A stretch of 24,020 nucleotides of DNA. Source: an uncultured Chitinophagaceae bacterium (lineage in GTDB: Bacteria > Bacteroidota > Bacteroidia > Chitinophagales > Chitinophagaceae). The position numbers were made by a program, and so were the translations under genes. The DNA is taken from positions 1 through 24,020 of the forward strand of contig CALCNY010000125.1 in NCBI GenBank assembly GCA_937897585.1, in the 5' to 3' direction. Below the pieces are notes generated by a model that had not been told where the DNA came from, did not search any database, and worked only from the letters and a program-made list of their open reading frames with translations. Below, piece by piece: positions 7,700 to 14,793 of the stretch (positions are counted from its first letter, which is position 1; every line of letters begins with the position of its first letter).

Positions 7700-7709
7700 G
7701 TACATGTAC
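7700..7709. promoter_or_regulatory. Perfect 10-bp palindrome GTACATGTAC
   Basis: GTACATGTAC is a perfect palindrome between the DUF3098 stop and the uppP terminator hairpin. It could be a binding site for a dimeric regulator of uppP, but no family is implied and chance is possible. Confidence 0.25.
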
Positions 7710-7763
7710 AAATTTTCAATAATCGTGCCAAGGTGAATTATTACGCTATTAATTTTCAATGAA

Positions 7764-8018
7764 TTAATTTTTCGATTTTTTCATAATCGCGACAATCTCG
7801 ATGATAAAACCAACAATTATCATAATAGGTGCGATGGTGATTCTGGTTGTACTGTATACTTCTTTAGGATCAAAATTTTTAGGATCTGCACTTTTACCAC
7901 CTGCCATCAGAAAGAAACCTATTGCCAGGATGACAAGTCCAACAAGCATTAATAAATAATTCTCCTTTGAAAAAAAGGATTGAGTTTCTAAAGTTTCGTT
8001 TTTTGTTTTAGTAGACAT
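7764..8018 (-). CDS. DUF3098 family small membrane protein
   Basis: Small inner-membrane protein of 84 residues with two hydrophobic segments (LLMLVGLVILAIGFFLMAGG and RITIAPIMIIVGFIIEIVAI) joined by a loop with DPKNFDPKEVYS. This pattern is the DUF3098 family, found almost only in Bacteroidota and typically encoded between ftsX and uppP, as here. Function is unknown; context suggests a link with division or envelope lipid-carrier metabolism. I chose the ATG at 8018 (MSTKTKNETLETQ). A TTG at 8039 would add seven residues. The gene starts 36 bases after the ftsX stop, so it is probably cotranscribed. Confidence 0.85.
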   Translation of the reverse strand: MSTKTKNETLETQSFFSKENYLLMLVGLVILAIGFFLMAGGKSADPKNFDPKEVYSTTRITIAPIMIIVGFIIEIVAIMKKSKN

Positions 8019-8054
8019 GAGTTGATTTTGTGAGTGCAAGATAAAAAAAGAACT

Positions 8055-8933
8055 TTAATAAAGGTCGTCTAATTTCATTTTAAGGTATTTGATTACAGCT
8101 CTATGAGTACTTGCCAATGATATAGTAATACCCAAAACAATAATTACAAAAAACAATAAGACCAAGCCAGTATTATCGTGAAGTAATTTAAAGTCAGGGA
8201 GTATTCCTTCAATGAGTATTACAGAACTCCAAATGGCTGCAATAGCAATACCTGAAGCGATAAGTCCGTTGATCACCGCCCGTTGATTGATAGGTTTGGC
8301 TATGAAACCACGTGTGGCGCCCACCATTTGCATGGTTTTGATCAGAAATCTATTACTATACATCGCCAATCGTATGGTATTGTCAATTGAAAAAACCACC
8401 AATATAGTCAGTAAAATAGCGGCAATTAAAAATATGATTCCACCGGTTTTTACATAAGTACTTACTTTAGCAACCGTTTCTGTAGGGAATTGAAATTCTG
8501 AGATAATACCTGGAAAATTAGATTGAAGATTGGTAGAAAGTATATTCAAACTGTCTTCATCAACATAATTGGCTTTCACATAAAAATCGATGCTCTCAGG
8601 AAGGGGGTTATTTTTCAGGAATTTTTTCCAGGTGGTATCATTTTCGGTATTCCATTTTTCAATGGCTTTTTCCTTAGTCACATATTCTACTTTGTTCGTA
8701 TAAGGGATAGATTGAATGTAGTTTACTAAACTGTCGATTCTTTTTTTGGAAGCGTCTCGATTGAGGTAAGTGTGAACTTGTATGTTTTCTTTGAAATAGT
8801 CTCCGGTTTTGCGAAGGTTCAGAAAAAACCAGCCTACAATTCCAAATAAAAATAACACCAGTGCAATTCCGATTATTGCATATCCATAAGAAGGTTTGCT
8901 TTTTTTGCTGGAGGCTTTTCCGAATTGTGCCAT
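8055..8933 (-). CDS. ftsX: Cell-division permease-like protein FtsX
   Basis: Membrane partner of the ATPase FtsE; the pair transmits ATP hydrolysis across the inner membrane to activate cell-wall hydrolases at the septum. The 292 residues show the FtsX layout: cytoplasmic lysine-rich N-terminus, TM1 (about 17-39), a periplasmic domain of about 125 residues, then three TM segments (near 165-190, 220-243, 256-280). The block SIDNTIRLAMYSNRFLIKTMQMVGAT is the conserved cytoplasmic coupling loop after TM2. ftsE is not adjacent, as is common in Bacteroidota. It is the first gene of the minus-strand group ftsX > DUF3098 > uppP > MFS. Confidence 0.95.
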   Translation of the reverse strand: MAQFGKASSKKSKPSYGYAIIGIALVLFLFGIVGWFFLNLRKTGDYFKENIQVHTYLNRDASKKRIDSLVNYIQSIPYTNKVEYVTKEKAIEKWNTENDTTWKKFLKNNPLPESIDFYVKANYVDEDSLNILSTNLQSNFPGIISEFQFPTETVAKVSTYVKTGGIIFLIAAILLTILVVFSIDNTIRLAMYSNRFLIKTMQMVGATRGFIAKPINQRAVINGLIASGIAIAAIWSSVILIEGILPDFKLLHDNTGLVLLFFVIIVLGITISLASTHRAVIKYLKMKLDDLY

Positions 8934-8973
8934 AGTGAGTATAAATAATTTATTTTTTATGGGTTATCCGTTG

Positions 8974-8981
8974 CAAAAGTA
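8974..8981 (-). promoter_or_regulatory. Possible -7 box TACTTTTG for ftsX
   Basis: On the minus strand this reads TACTTTTG, an exact TAnnTTTG match about 40 bases upstream of the ftsX start. It mirrors the identical box at 9004-9011 on the plus strand. No clear -33 box was seen. Confidence 0.4.
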
Positions 8982-9003
8982 AAGGATTTTAGCTGCTTTG
9001 TTT

Positions 9004-9011
9004 TACTTTTG
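9004..9011 (+). promoter_or_regulatory. Possible -7 box TACTTTTG for leuS
   Basis: Exact TAnnTTTG match on the plus strand, giving a predicted start near 9018 and a leader of about 155 bases before the leuS ATG at 9174. With the box at 8974-8981 it forms a symmetric divergent pair (GCAAAAGTAAA and TTTACTTTTGTGC). Confidence 0.4.
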
Positions 9012-9173
9012 TGCACTTCAAAAATGGTTTATTTGTTAAAGATTTTTGATGTGATTGTTTGCAGTTTAAAGTTTGGTGTTTTATTCTGCATCAAAATGAT
9101 ATACGATTAATTTGTTGATCTAATTACATGATTGGATTTTAACCCAGAAAACACCATCCCAAAAAGTTTATTT

Positions 9174-12100
9174 ATGGAATACAATTTTAAAGATATTGAA
9201 GTGAAATGGCATGAGCATTGGAAAGCAAACAATGCTTATAGAGTTAGTAATGTTTCGGAAAAGCCGAAGTTTTATGTGTTAGATATGTTTCCTTACCCAA
9301 GTGGAGCGGGCTTGCATGTTGGACATCCGCTTGGATATATTGCCAGTGACATTTACAGTCGTTATAAAAGATTAAAAGGTTTCAATGTGTTGCATCCAAT
9401 GGGTTTTGACAGCTTTGGATTACCTGCAGAACAATACGCTATTGAAACCGGTCAACATCCTGCAACGACCACTGAGAAAAATATAGAGACTTTTAAAAAA
9501 CAATTGGATAAAATTGGTTTCTGTTATGATTGGGAAAGGGAAGTGAGAACAAGTAATCCTGATTATTACAAATGGACACAATGGATTTTTTTACAGCTTT
9601 TTAAATCATGGTTTAATCCAGAGTTGCAAAAAGCTGAGTCGATTGATACATTAATTAAAAGTTTTGAAACAAGCGGTGCAAAAGGTGCTGGTAAGCATGA
9701 ATCAGATCAGTTTACTGCTGATGACTGGAAATCGTTTTCATCAGCAAAACAACAGGAAATACTGATGAATTATCGTTTGGCTTTTTCTGCATTCGGCGAG
9801 GTAAACTGGTGCGAGGCACTGGGAACCGTTTTGGCAAATGATGAAGTGGTAAATGGTGTTAGTGAAAGAGGCGGCCATCCTGTGATTAAAAAGAAAATGC
9901 GCCAATGGTATCTGCGTATTACTGATTATGCAGATAGATTATTGAATGGATTAAATACTGTTGATTTCAGCGATTCGATGAAAGAAATGCAAAGAAATTG
10001 GATTGGAAAGAGTGAGGGATGTGAGATGGAGTTTAGCCTCATCCAAAATTCAGACCTCACCCCCAACCCCTCTCCTGGAGGAGAGGGGGGCAAGGCAAGT
10101 ATTCTAACAACGGATCCCGAAACTTGGAAATTGCTTAAAGATTTTGCCATAGAAAACAGAAAAAATAAAACTAATGCAGAAGATAAATTATGGCAGCGAC
10201 TAAGAAACAATCAATTGGACTCAAAGGTCAGAAGACAACATGTGATTGAAGATTTTATCATAGATTTTGCCTTTTTAAATGAGAAGTTGTTGATTGAAGT
10301 TGATGGTGGTTATCATAATGATGATCAACAAAAAATTTATGATGACATGAGAACTCATGTCATGGGAGAATTGGGTTATGAGGTTTTGAGATTTACCAAT
10401 GAAGAAGTGGAGCAAAATATAGAAGATGTTTTGACCAAAATTTCATTTGTGTTGAAAGAACGCGCTCCCCTCTCACTCGGGAGAGGGGCTGGGGGTGAGG
10501 TCAAAGAAGTGAAGACAATCAAAGTCTACACCACTCGCCCTGACACCATTTTCGGCGTTGATTTTTTGGTGCTTGCTCCCGAGCATGAACTAGTGAATAA
10601 AATCACCACAGCTGAACAAAGAAAAAACATTGACGAATATCTTACTTATGTAAAAAGCAGAAGCGATCGCGAACGCATGTCCGAAGTAAAACAAATTACA
10701 GGTTGTTTTACTGGAGCTTATGCAGAAAATCCATTCAACGGTAAACAAATTCCTGTTTGGATTGCAGAATATGTGCTGGCAGGTTATGGTACAGGAGCCA
10801 TAATGGCAGTGCCTTGTGGTGATCAGCGTGACTTTTTATTTGCACAACATTTTAATATTCCTATTACAAATATTATCGGCGAGCATTTCAATGGTAAAGA
10901 AGCCAATCCAACCAAAGAAGCCACATTACAACATTCTGAATTTTTGGATGGACTGTTAATGAAAGATGCCATAAAAGTGGCGATTGAAAAAATAGAAAAT
11001 GCCAGACTAGGAAAAAGAAAAGTAAACTTCAAAATGCGCGATGCCGGCTTTAGTCGTCAGCGTTATTGGGGTGAACCATTTCCTATTAAATGGGAAGATG
11101 GTTTGGCACTAGCTATGAACGAAACACAATTGCCATTGGAGTTGCCACATGTTGAAAAATATGGTCCTGGTCCCGAAGGTGAGGGGCCTTTGGCAAATAT
11201 TGCTGAATGGAAAAACCAACAATTGGAAACATCTACGATGCCTGGTTATGCGGGTTCTTCATGGTATTTTTTAAGATACATGGATCCTCACAATGCATCT
11301 ACATTCTGCGACAGAAAAGTAAGTGATTACTGGAATCAGGTAGACGTGTACATTGGAGGAACAGAGCATGCGGTTGGACATTTATTATACAGCAGAATGT
11401 GGACCAAAGTTTTGTATGATTTGGGTTTGATTGGATTTGATGAACCATTCAAAAGGCTCGTTAATCAAGGAATGATACAGGGTAGCAGTCGATTTGTATA
11501 TCGCATTAAAGGAACCCAACAATTTGTTTCATTTGGTTTAAAGAATCAGTATGAAGTAGATGAATTGCATGCCGATGTAAATATGGTTGATGGTGTTGAA
11601 TTGGATACCGAAGCCTTCAAAAAGTGGAAACCTGATTATGCAAATGCTGAGTTCATTTTAGAAGATGGGAAATACATTTGTGGCAGTGAGGTTGAGAAAA
11701 TGTCCAAGTCAAAATTCAATACCGTAAATCCTGATGATTTGGTATTGAAATATGGAGCAGATACTTTCAGAATGTATGAAATGTTTTTAGGTCCAATTGA
11801 ACAAAGCAAACCTTGGGATACGAAAGGCATTGAAGGCGTTCATCGTTTCTTGAGAAAATTATGGCGTTTATTCAATGATGATTTGAAAGGGAAAGTTTGG
11901 AATGATGAAAAAGCCAATGATGCGGAATTTAAAGTCTTACATAGAACCATTAAAAAAATCGAATCAGATACAGAGCAGTTTTCTTTTAATACCGCTGTAA
12001 GTGCTTTCATGGTTTGTGTAAATGAACTCGCTGATTTGAAATGTTACAAAAAAGAAATACTTGAAAAAGTATTGATTTTGCTGACTCCTTATGCTCCTCA

Positions 12101-12380
12101 TATTTCAGAAGAATTGTGGAGCCAACTTGGTAATTCAGGAAGCATTTTAGATGCGGTTTATCCTGTATTTGAAGAAAAATATCTGGTAGAAACCAGCAAG
12201 GAATATCCGGTTTCAATCAATGGAAAAGTAAGAACGAATATCAATATCGATTTGTCTGCTCAGCAACCTGAAGTTGAACAAATTGTTCTTTCAAATGATA
12301 TCGTGCAGAAATGGTTGGAAGGTAAGTCACCGAAGAAAATTATTTTTGTGAAGGGGAAGATGGTGAATATTGTAATGTAA
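9174..12380 (+). CDS. leuS: Leucyl-tRNA synthetase with an in-frame DUF559 endonuclease insertion
   Basis: Charges tRNA-Leu and hydrolyses mischarged products in the CP1 editing domain. The ATG at 9174 gives MEYNFKDIEVKWHEHW, the family N-terminus; a TTG at 9132 would add 14 atypical residues. The class I motifs are intact: HVGH at residues 48-51 and KMSKS at 842-846. The editing domain keeps TTRPDT (453-458) and AVPCGDQRD. The C-terminal anticodon-binding and tail regions are complete. Length is 1068 residues against about 920 expected. The excess is residues 294-443 (150 residues), inserted between EGCEMEFSLIQNS and KEVKTIKVYTTRP at the first hairpin of the editing domain and encoding a DUF559 nuclease domain. 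The Bacteroidota-specific helical insert after LFKSWFN is normal for the phylum. Whether the fusion is active or processed is not known. Confidence 0.96.
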   Translation: MEYNFKDIEVKWHEHWKANNAYRVSNVSEKPKFYVLDMFPYPSGAGLHVGHPLGYIASDIYSRYKRLKGFNVLHPMGFDSFGLPAEQYAIETGQHPATTTEKNIETFKKQLDKIGFCYDWEREVRTSNPDYYKWTQWIFLQLFKSWFNPELQKAESIDTLIKSFETSGAKGAGKHESDQFTADDWKSFSSAKQQEILMNYRLAFSAFGEVNWCEALGTVLANDEVVNGVSERGGHPVIKKKMRQWYLRITDYADRLLNGLNTVDFSDSMKEMQRNWIGKSEGCEMEFSLIQNSDLTPNPSPGGEGGKASILTTDPETWKLLKDFAIENRKNKTNAEDKLWQRLRNNQLDSKVRRQHVIEDFIIDFAFLNEKLLIEVDGGYHNDDQQKIYDDMRTHVMGELGYEVLRFTNEEVEQNIEDVLTKISFVLKERAPLSLGRGAGGEVKEVKTIKVYTTRPDTIFGVDFLVLAPEHELVNKITTAEQRKNIDEYLTYVKSRSDRERMSEVKQITGCFTGAYAENPFNGKQIPVWIAEYVLAGYGTGAIMAVPCGDQRDFLFAQHFNIPITNIIGEHFNGKEANPTKEATLQHSEFLDGLLMKDAIKVAIEKIENARLGKRKVNFKMRDAGFSRQRYWGEPFPIKWEDGLALAMNETQLPLELPHVEKYGPGPEGEGPLANIAEWKNQQLETSTMPGYAGSSWYFLRYMDPHNASTFCDRKVSDYWNQVDVYIGGTEHAVGHLLYSRMWTKVLYDLGLIGFDEPFKRLVNQGMIQGSSRFVYRIKGTQQFVSFGLKNQYEVDELHADVNMVDGVELDTEAFKKWKPDYANAEFILEDGKYICGSEVEKMSKSKFNTVNPDDLVLKYGADTFRMYEMFLGPIEQSKPWDTKGIEGVHRFLRKLWRLFNDDLKGKVWNDEKANDAEFKVLHRTIKKIESDTEQFSFNTAVSAFMVCVNELADLKCYKKEILEKVLILLTPYAPHISEELWSQLGNSGSILDAVYPVFEEKYLVETSKEYPVSINGKVRTNINIDLSAQQPEVEQIVLSNDIVQKWLEGKSPKKIIFVKGKMVNIVM
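10053..10502 (+). mobile_element. 450-bp inverted-repeat element encoding a DUF559 endonuclease, inserted in frame in leuS
   Basis: The left end (10053-10075) begins GACCTCACCCCCAACCCC; the right end (10480-10502) is its reverse complement with one mismatch in 23. Each end also holds a hairpin: CCCCTCTCC/GGAGAGGGG at 10067-10088 and CCCCTCTC/GAGAGGGG at 10467-10488. The element is exactly 150 codons and stays open in the leuS frame. Its core (LeuRS residues about 318-428) is a DUF559 PD-(D/E)XK/Vsr-like nuclease: NAEDKLWQRLR with E336, RRQH at 353-356, D364 in FIIDF, E375 and D377 in IEVDGGYH, and a C-terminal LRFTNEEVEQNIEDVL. No ATG occurs before the nuclease core, so it is probably made only as part of LeuRS. 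The flanking peptides TPNPSPGGEGG and PLSLGRGAGGE are Gly/Pro-rich linkers. The intact nuclease motifs suggest recent or maintained mobility. Confidence 0.9.
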
Positions 12381-12412
12381 GCCCCCTTTAATTCCCCCGA
12401 AGGGGGAAGATG
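12381..12412 (+). repeat. C5/G5 hairpin repeat directly after the leuS stop codon
   Basis: The unit begins GCCCCCTTTAATTCCCCC immediately after the TAA; TTCCCCC (12392-12398) pairs with GGGGGAA (12402-12408) around GAA. The same 32-base unit occurs after scpA with one difference, and a close variant occurs after dxs. It probably stabilises or ends the transcript, although there is no T-run. Confidence 0.8.
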
Positions 12413-12446
12413 TTTGGCGTTTTTTGGTAGAGAAAAATAGCTTTTG

Positions 12447-12506
12447 GCTCCCCTCTAACTCGGGATTTCCCCCTTCGGGGGATCAAGGGGGGTTGGGGGT
12501 GAGGTC
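12447..12506. repeat. Decayed copy of the leuS-element right end with a nested C5/G5 hairpin
   Basis: GCTCCCCTCT-ACTCGGGA (12447-12465) and GGGGGTGAGGTC (12495-12506) match the right end of the element in leuS (10465-10502) apart from one base. Between them sits an inverted copy of the C5/G5 repeat (hairpin TCCCCC/GGGGGA at 12468-12482) in place of the normal GAGGGGCT. It is noncoding. Confidence 0.75.
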
Positions 12507-12507
12507 T

Positions 12508-12546
12508 TAAACCTTTAAACGTATTGAACTCATTGAACTTATTGAA
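12508..12546. repeat. TTGAAC repeat, copy 2
   Basis: AAACCTTTAAAC followed by three tandem nonamers of the form NNATTGAAC (GTATTGAAC, TCATTGAAC, TTATTGAAC). It is related to the inverted repeats at 1991-2079 and 19046-19118, but here only one arm is present. Confidence 0.65.
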
Positions 12547-12551
12547 CAACA

Positions 12552-12582
12552 TTTTAAATTTTGACTTTTAAATTTTGAATTT
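12552..12582 (+). repeat. AT-rich repeat with the 13-mer TTTTAAATTTTGA in tandem
   Basis: TTTTAAATTTTGA occurs at 12552-12564 and again at 12566-12578. The longer TTTTAAATTTTGACTT is shared with sites before the MBL gene (minus strand) and before atpC, always in the direction of the downstream gene. Here dxs starts about 100 bases further on. Confidence 0.6.
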
Positions 12583-12667
12583 CCCACTGAACAAACCCCT
12601 TTCACAATTGTTTTATCTCTAATTAGCATATTAATCCTTAAATTTACTATACTCAAATTCTCAATAA

Positions 12668-14587
12668 ATGGATATCAAACCCGGCAAATTACTTCAGAAA
12701 ATAAATAGTCCAGATGACCTCAAGAAACTGAAGAAATCACAAATGAAGGCGGTGAGCGATGAGTTACGTCAATATATTATTGACGTGGTGAGTGTTTATG
12801 GAGGTCATTTTGGTGCCAGTTTGGGTGTGGTAGAATTATCTGTAGCCTTACATTATGTTTTTAATACACCTTACGATCAATTGGTATGGGACGTAGGTCA
12901 TCAGGCATACGGACATAAAATTCTTACCGGCAGGAGAGACAATTTTCCAACCAATAGAAAGTATAATGGATTAAGCGGTTTCCCTAAAAGAAGTGAAAGT
13001 GAATTTGATGCATTTGGTGTAGGGCACTCTTCTACCTCCATTTCGGCTGCTTTGGGAATGGCAATGGCTTCTCATTATAAAGGCGAAAAAGACAGACAAC
13101 ATATTGCTGTGATTGGCGACGGCGCCATGACAGCCGGATTGGCATTTGAGGCAATGAATCATGCCGGTATAGAAAAAAGCAATGTCATCATTATTTTGAA
13201 TGACAATTGTATGAGCATCGATCCAAATGTTGGGGCTTTAAAAGAATACCTGACCGACATCACCACTTCTCATACTTACAATGACATGCGTGATAACGTA
13301 TGGAAAGCATTGGGCAAATTGCCTGTTGGAAAAAACTTCAGCAGAGAAATGGCCAGCAAGCTGGAAGCCAGTATCAAAGGCATTGTAAGCAAGAGCAGTA
13401 ATTTATTTGAAGCTTTACAATTGCGTTATTTTGGTCCGATTGACGGACATAATGTAACCAAGCTGATTGATACATTAAACGACTTGAAAGATATTCCTGG
13501 TCCGAAATTATTACACATAAAAACTGTTAAGGGTAAAGGTTATGAACTGGCTGAAAAAGACCAAACCAAATGGCATGCACCGGGTTTGTTTGATAAAGTA
13601 ACAGGTGAAATTGTAAAGAAAACTTTTGATACACCACAACCTCCGAAATATCAGGATGTATTTGGACATACAATTATTGAACTCGCAAAAGATAATCCCA
13701 AAATTATGGGTATCACGCCTGCGATGCCAAGCGGTTGCTCATTAAAATACATGATGGCCGAAATGCCTGACCGCGCTTTTGATGTGGGCATCTGCGAACA
13801 ACATGCAGTGACATTGAGTGCAGGTATGGCTACTCAAGGATTGAAAGTTTTTTGTAACATATATTCTTCTTTCATGCAACGTGCATACGACATGGTTATA
13901 CATGATGTGGCGATTCAAAAACTGCCTGTGATTTTCTGTTTGGACAGAGCAGGATTGGTTGGCGATGACGGGCCTACACACCATGGCTGTTATGATATTG
14001 CATACATGCGTTGTGTGCCTAACATGATTGTGAGCGCACCGATGAATGAAGCAGAATTAAGAGATTTGATGTACACCGCTCAACTTGATAGCAATGAATT
14101 GCCTTTTGTAATCAGATATCCAAGAGGCGAGGGCATGCTTGTAGATTGGAAAACCCCGATGAAAGAAATAAAAGTGGGTACCGGAAGAAAGTTAAAAGAC
14201 GGAAAAGATATAGCGGTATTGACTTTCGGACATCCAGGAAATTTTGCAGCTGCGGCTATACGTGATGTTAAGGCTGAAGGGATCAATCCTGCGCATTACG
14301 ATATGCGATTTGTAAAACCATTGGATGAAGAAATGTTGCATGAAGTATTCAGCAATTACAATAAAGTGATTACTGTTGAAGACGGAACTGTTGTTGGTGG
14401 TTTTGGATCTGCTATTTTAGAATTCATGAATGAACATGGCTATAAAGCTGATGTGAAAATATTAGGTATTCCTGATAGACTTGTCGAACACGGCACGCCT
14501 AAGCAATTGTATGATGAGATTGGTATTGATGCAAATGCGATTGCTGCGACCTTGAGGAAGATGGTGGGAGAGGGTGTGGTTGTTTAG
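12668..14587 (+). CDS. dxs: 1-deoxy-D-xylulose-5-phosphate synthase
   Basis: Thiamine-diphosphate enzyme that condenses pyruvate and glyceraldehyde 3-phosphate to DXP, the first step of the MEP isoprenoid pathway and a precursor source for thiamine and pyridoxal. The 639-residue length is typical. TPP-binding residues are seen in GDGAMTAGLAFEAMNHAG (from residue 150) ending with the IILNDN block near 175-180. H47 lies in GGHFGASLG and H78 in VGHQAYGHK. The catalytic Glu is E377 in GICEQHAVTLSAGM. The C-terminal transketolase-like domain, including VVGGFGSAI, is complete. The ATG start gives MDIKPGKLLQKINSPDDLK, which matches the family. It follows leuS after a repeat-filled gap of 287 bases and probably has its own promoter. 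Confidence 0.97.
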   Translation: MDIKPGKLLQKINSPDDLKKLKKSQMKAVSDELRQYIIDVVSVYGGHFGASLGVVELSVALHYVFNTPYDQLVWDVGHQAYGHKILTGRRDNFPTNRKYNGLSGFPKRSESEFDAFGVGHSSTSISAALGMAMASHYKGEKDRQHIAVIGDGAMTAGLAFEAMNHAGIEKSNVIIILNDNCMSIDPNVGALKEYLTDITTSHTYNDMRDNVWKALGKLPVGKNFSREMASKLEASIKGIVSKSSNLFEALQLRYFGPIDGHNVTKLIDTLNDLKDIPGPKLLHIKTVKGKGYELAEKDQTKWHAPGLFDKVTGEIVKKTFDTPQPPKYQDVFGHTIIELAKDNPKIMGITPAMPSGCSLKYMMAEMPDRAFDVGICEQHAVTLSAGMATQGLKVFCNIYSSFMQRAYDMVIHDVAIQKLPVIFCLDRAGLVGDDGPTHHGCYDIAYMRCVPNMIVSAPMNEAELRDLMYTAQLDSNELPFVIRYPRGEGMLVDWKTPMKEIKVGTGRKLKDGKDIAVLTFGHPGNFAAAAIRDVKAEGINPAHYDMRFVKPLDEEMLHEVFSNYNKVITVEDGTVVGGFGSAILEFMNEHGYKADVKILGIPDRLVEHGTPKQLYDEIGIDANAIAATLRKMVGEGVVV

Positions 14588-14589
14588 GA

Positions 14590-14616
14590 GCCCCCTCAAT
14601 CCCCCGAAGGGGGAAG
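14590..14616 (+). repeat. C5/G5 hairpin repeat after the dxs stop codon
   Basis: GCCCCCTCAATCCCCC followed by GAA and GGGGGAAG; the C5 (14601-14605) pairs with the G5 (14609-14613). It begins two bases after the TAG. It is the variant member of the family seen after leuS and scpA, and forms the first part of a composite repeat shared with the scpA 3' region. Confidence 0.8.
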
Positions 14617-14631
14617 TTGTGCTGCTGCCAA

Positions 14632-14682
14632 TGTTGGTCTTATGACCAACAAGAAAAACTTAGCCACGAATTCACGAATTAT
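14632..14682 (+). repeat. GTTGGTC hairpin module, copy 1
   Basis: TGTTGGTC (14632-14639) pairs with GACCAACA (14644-14651) around TTAT, followed by CCACGAATTCACGAATTAT (14664-14682) and a T-run. The same hairpin and an identical 19-base tail occur inverted at 15706-15767. Confidence 0.8.
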
Positions 14683-14696
14683 ATTTTTTGTTGCCT

Positions 14697-14768
14697 CTGT
14701 TGGTCTTGTGACCAACAGAAAAAAGTTAGGCCAACATGGAAGAGTCTGCCCCGAATTCACGAATTATT
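14697..14768 (+). repeat. GTTGGTC hairpin module, copy 2 (tandem)
   Basis: CTGTTGGTC (14697-14705) pairs with GACCAACAG (14710-14718) around TTGT. It is followed by a divergent spacer and CGAATTCACGAATTAT with a T-run. It is a direct, partly diverged repeat of copy 1. The following bases up to the pirin stop are the simple sequence AAATTACCAAATCATCAAATT. Confidence 0.75.
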
Positions 14769-14793
14769 TTTTTGTGTTCAAATTACCAAATCA

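Noticed and set aside
9540..9830. Helical segment after LFKSWFN in LeuRS as a second insertion
   Set aside because: A similar segment before the VNWCEALGTVLANDEVVNG block is normal in LeuRS of this phylum.
9926..10210. Minus-strand reading frame of 94 codons overlapping the left element end
   Set aside because: It is a shadow of leuS; the GEGLGVRS-like stretch is simply the terminal repeat read backwards.
10053..10502. Insertion in LeuRS as an intein
   Set aside because: It does not begin with Cys, Ser or Ala and does not end in His-Asn followed by Cys, Ser or Thr. No splicing blocks are seen, and the nuclease is DUF559 rather than LAGLIDADG or HNH.
10053..10502. Insertion in LeuRS as a self-splicing intron
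   Set aside because: About 330 of 450 bases encode the nuclease, leaving no room for a group I or II core, and the frame is maintained throughout, which an intron would not need.
10050..10503. Translational bypassing over the element using the paired terminal repeats
   Set aside because: The matching TCA triplets at the two ends are not in the same frame, so a hop between them would shift the reading frame.
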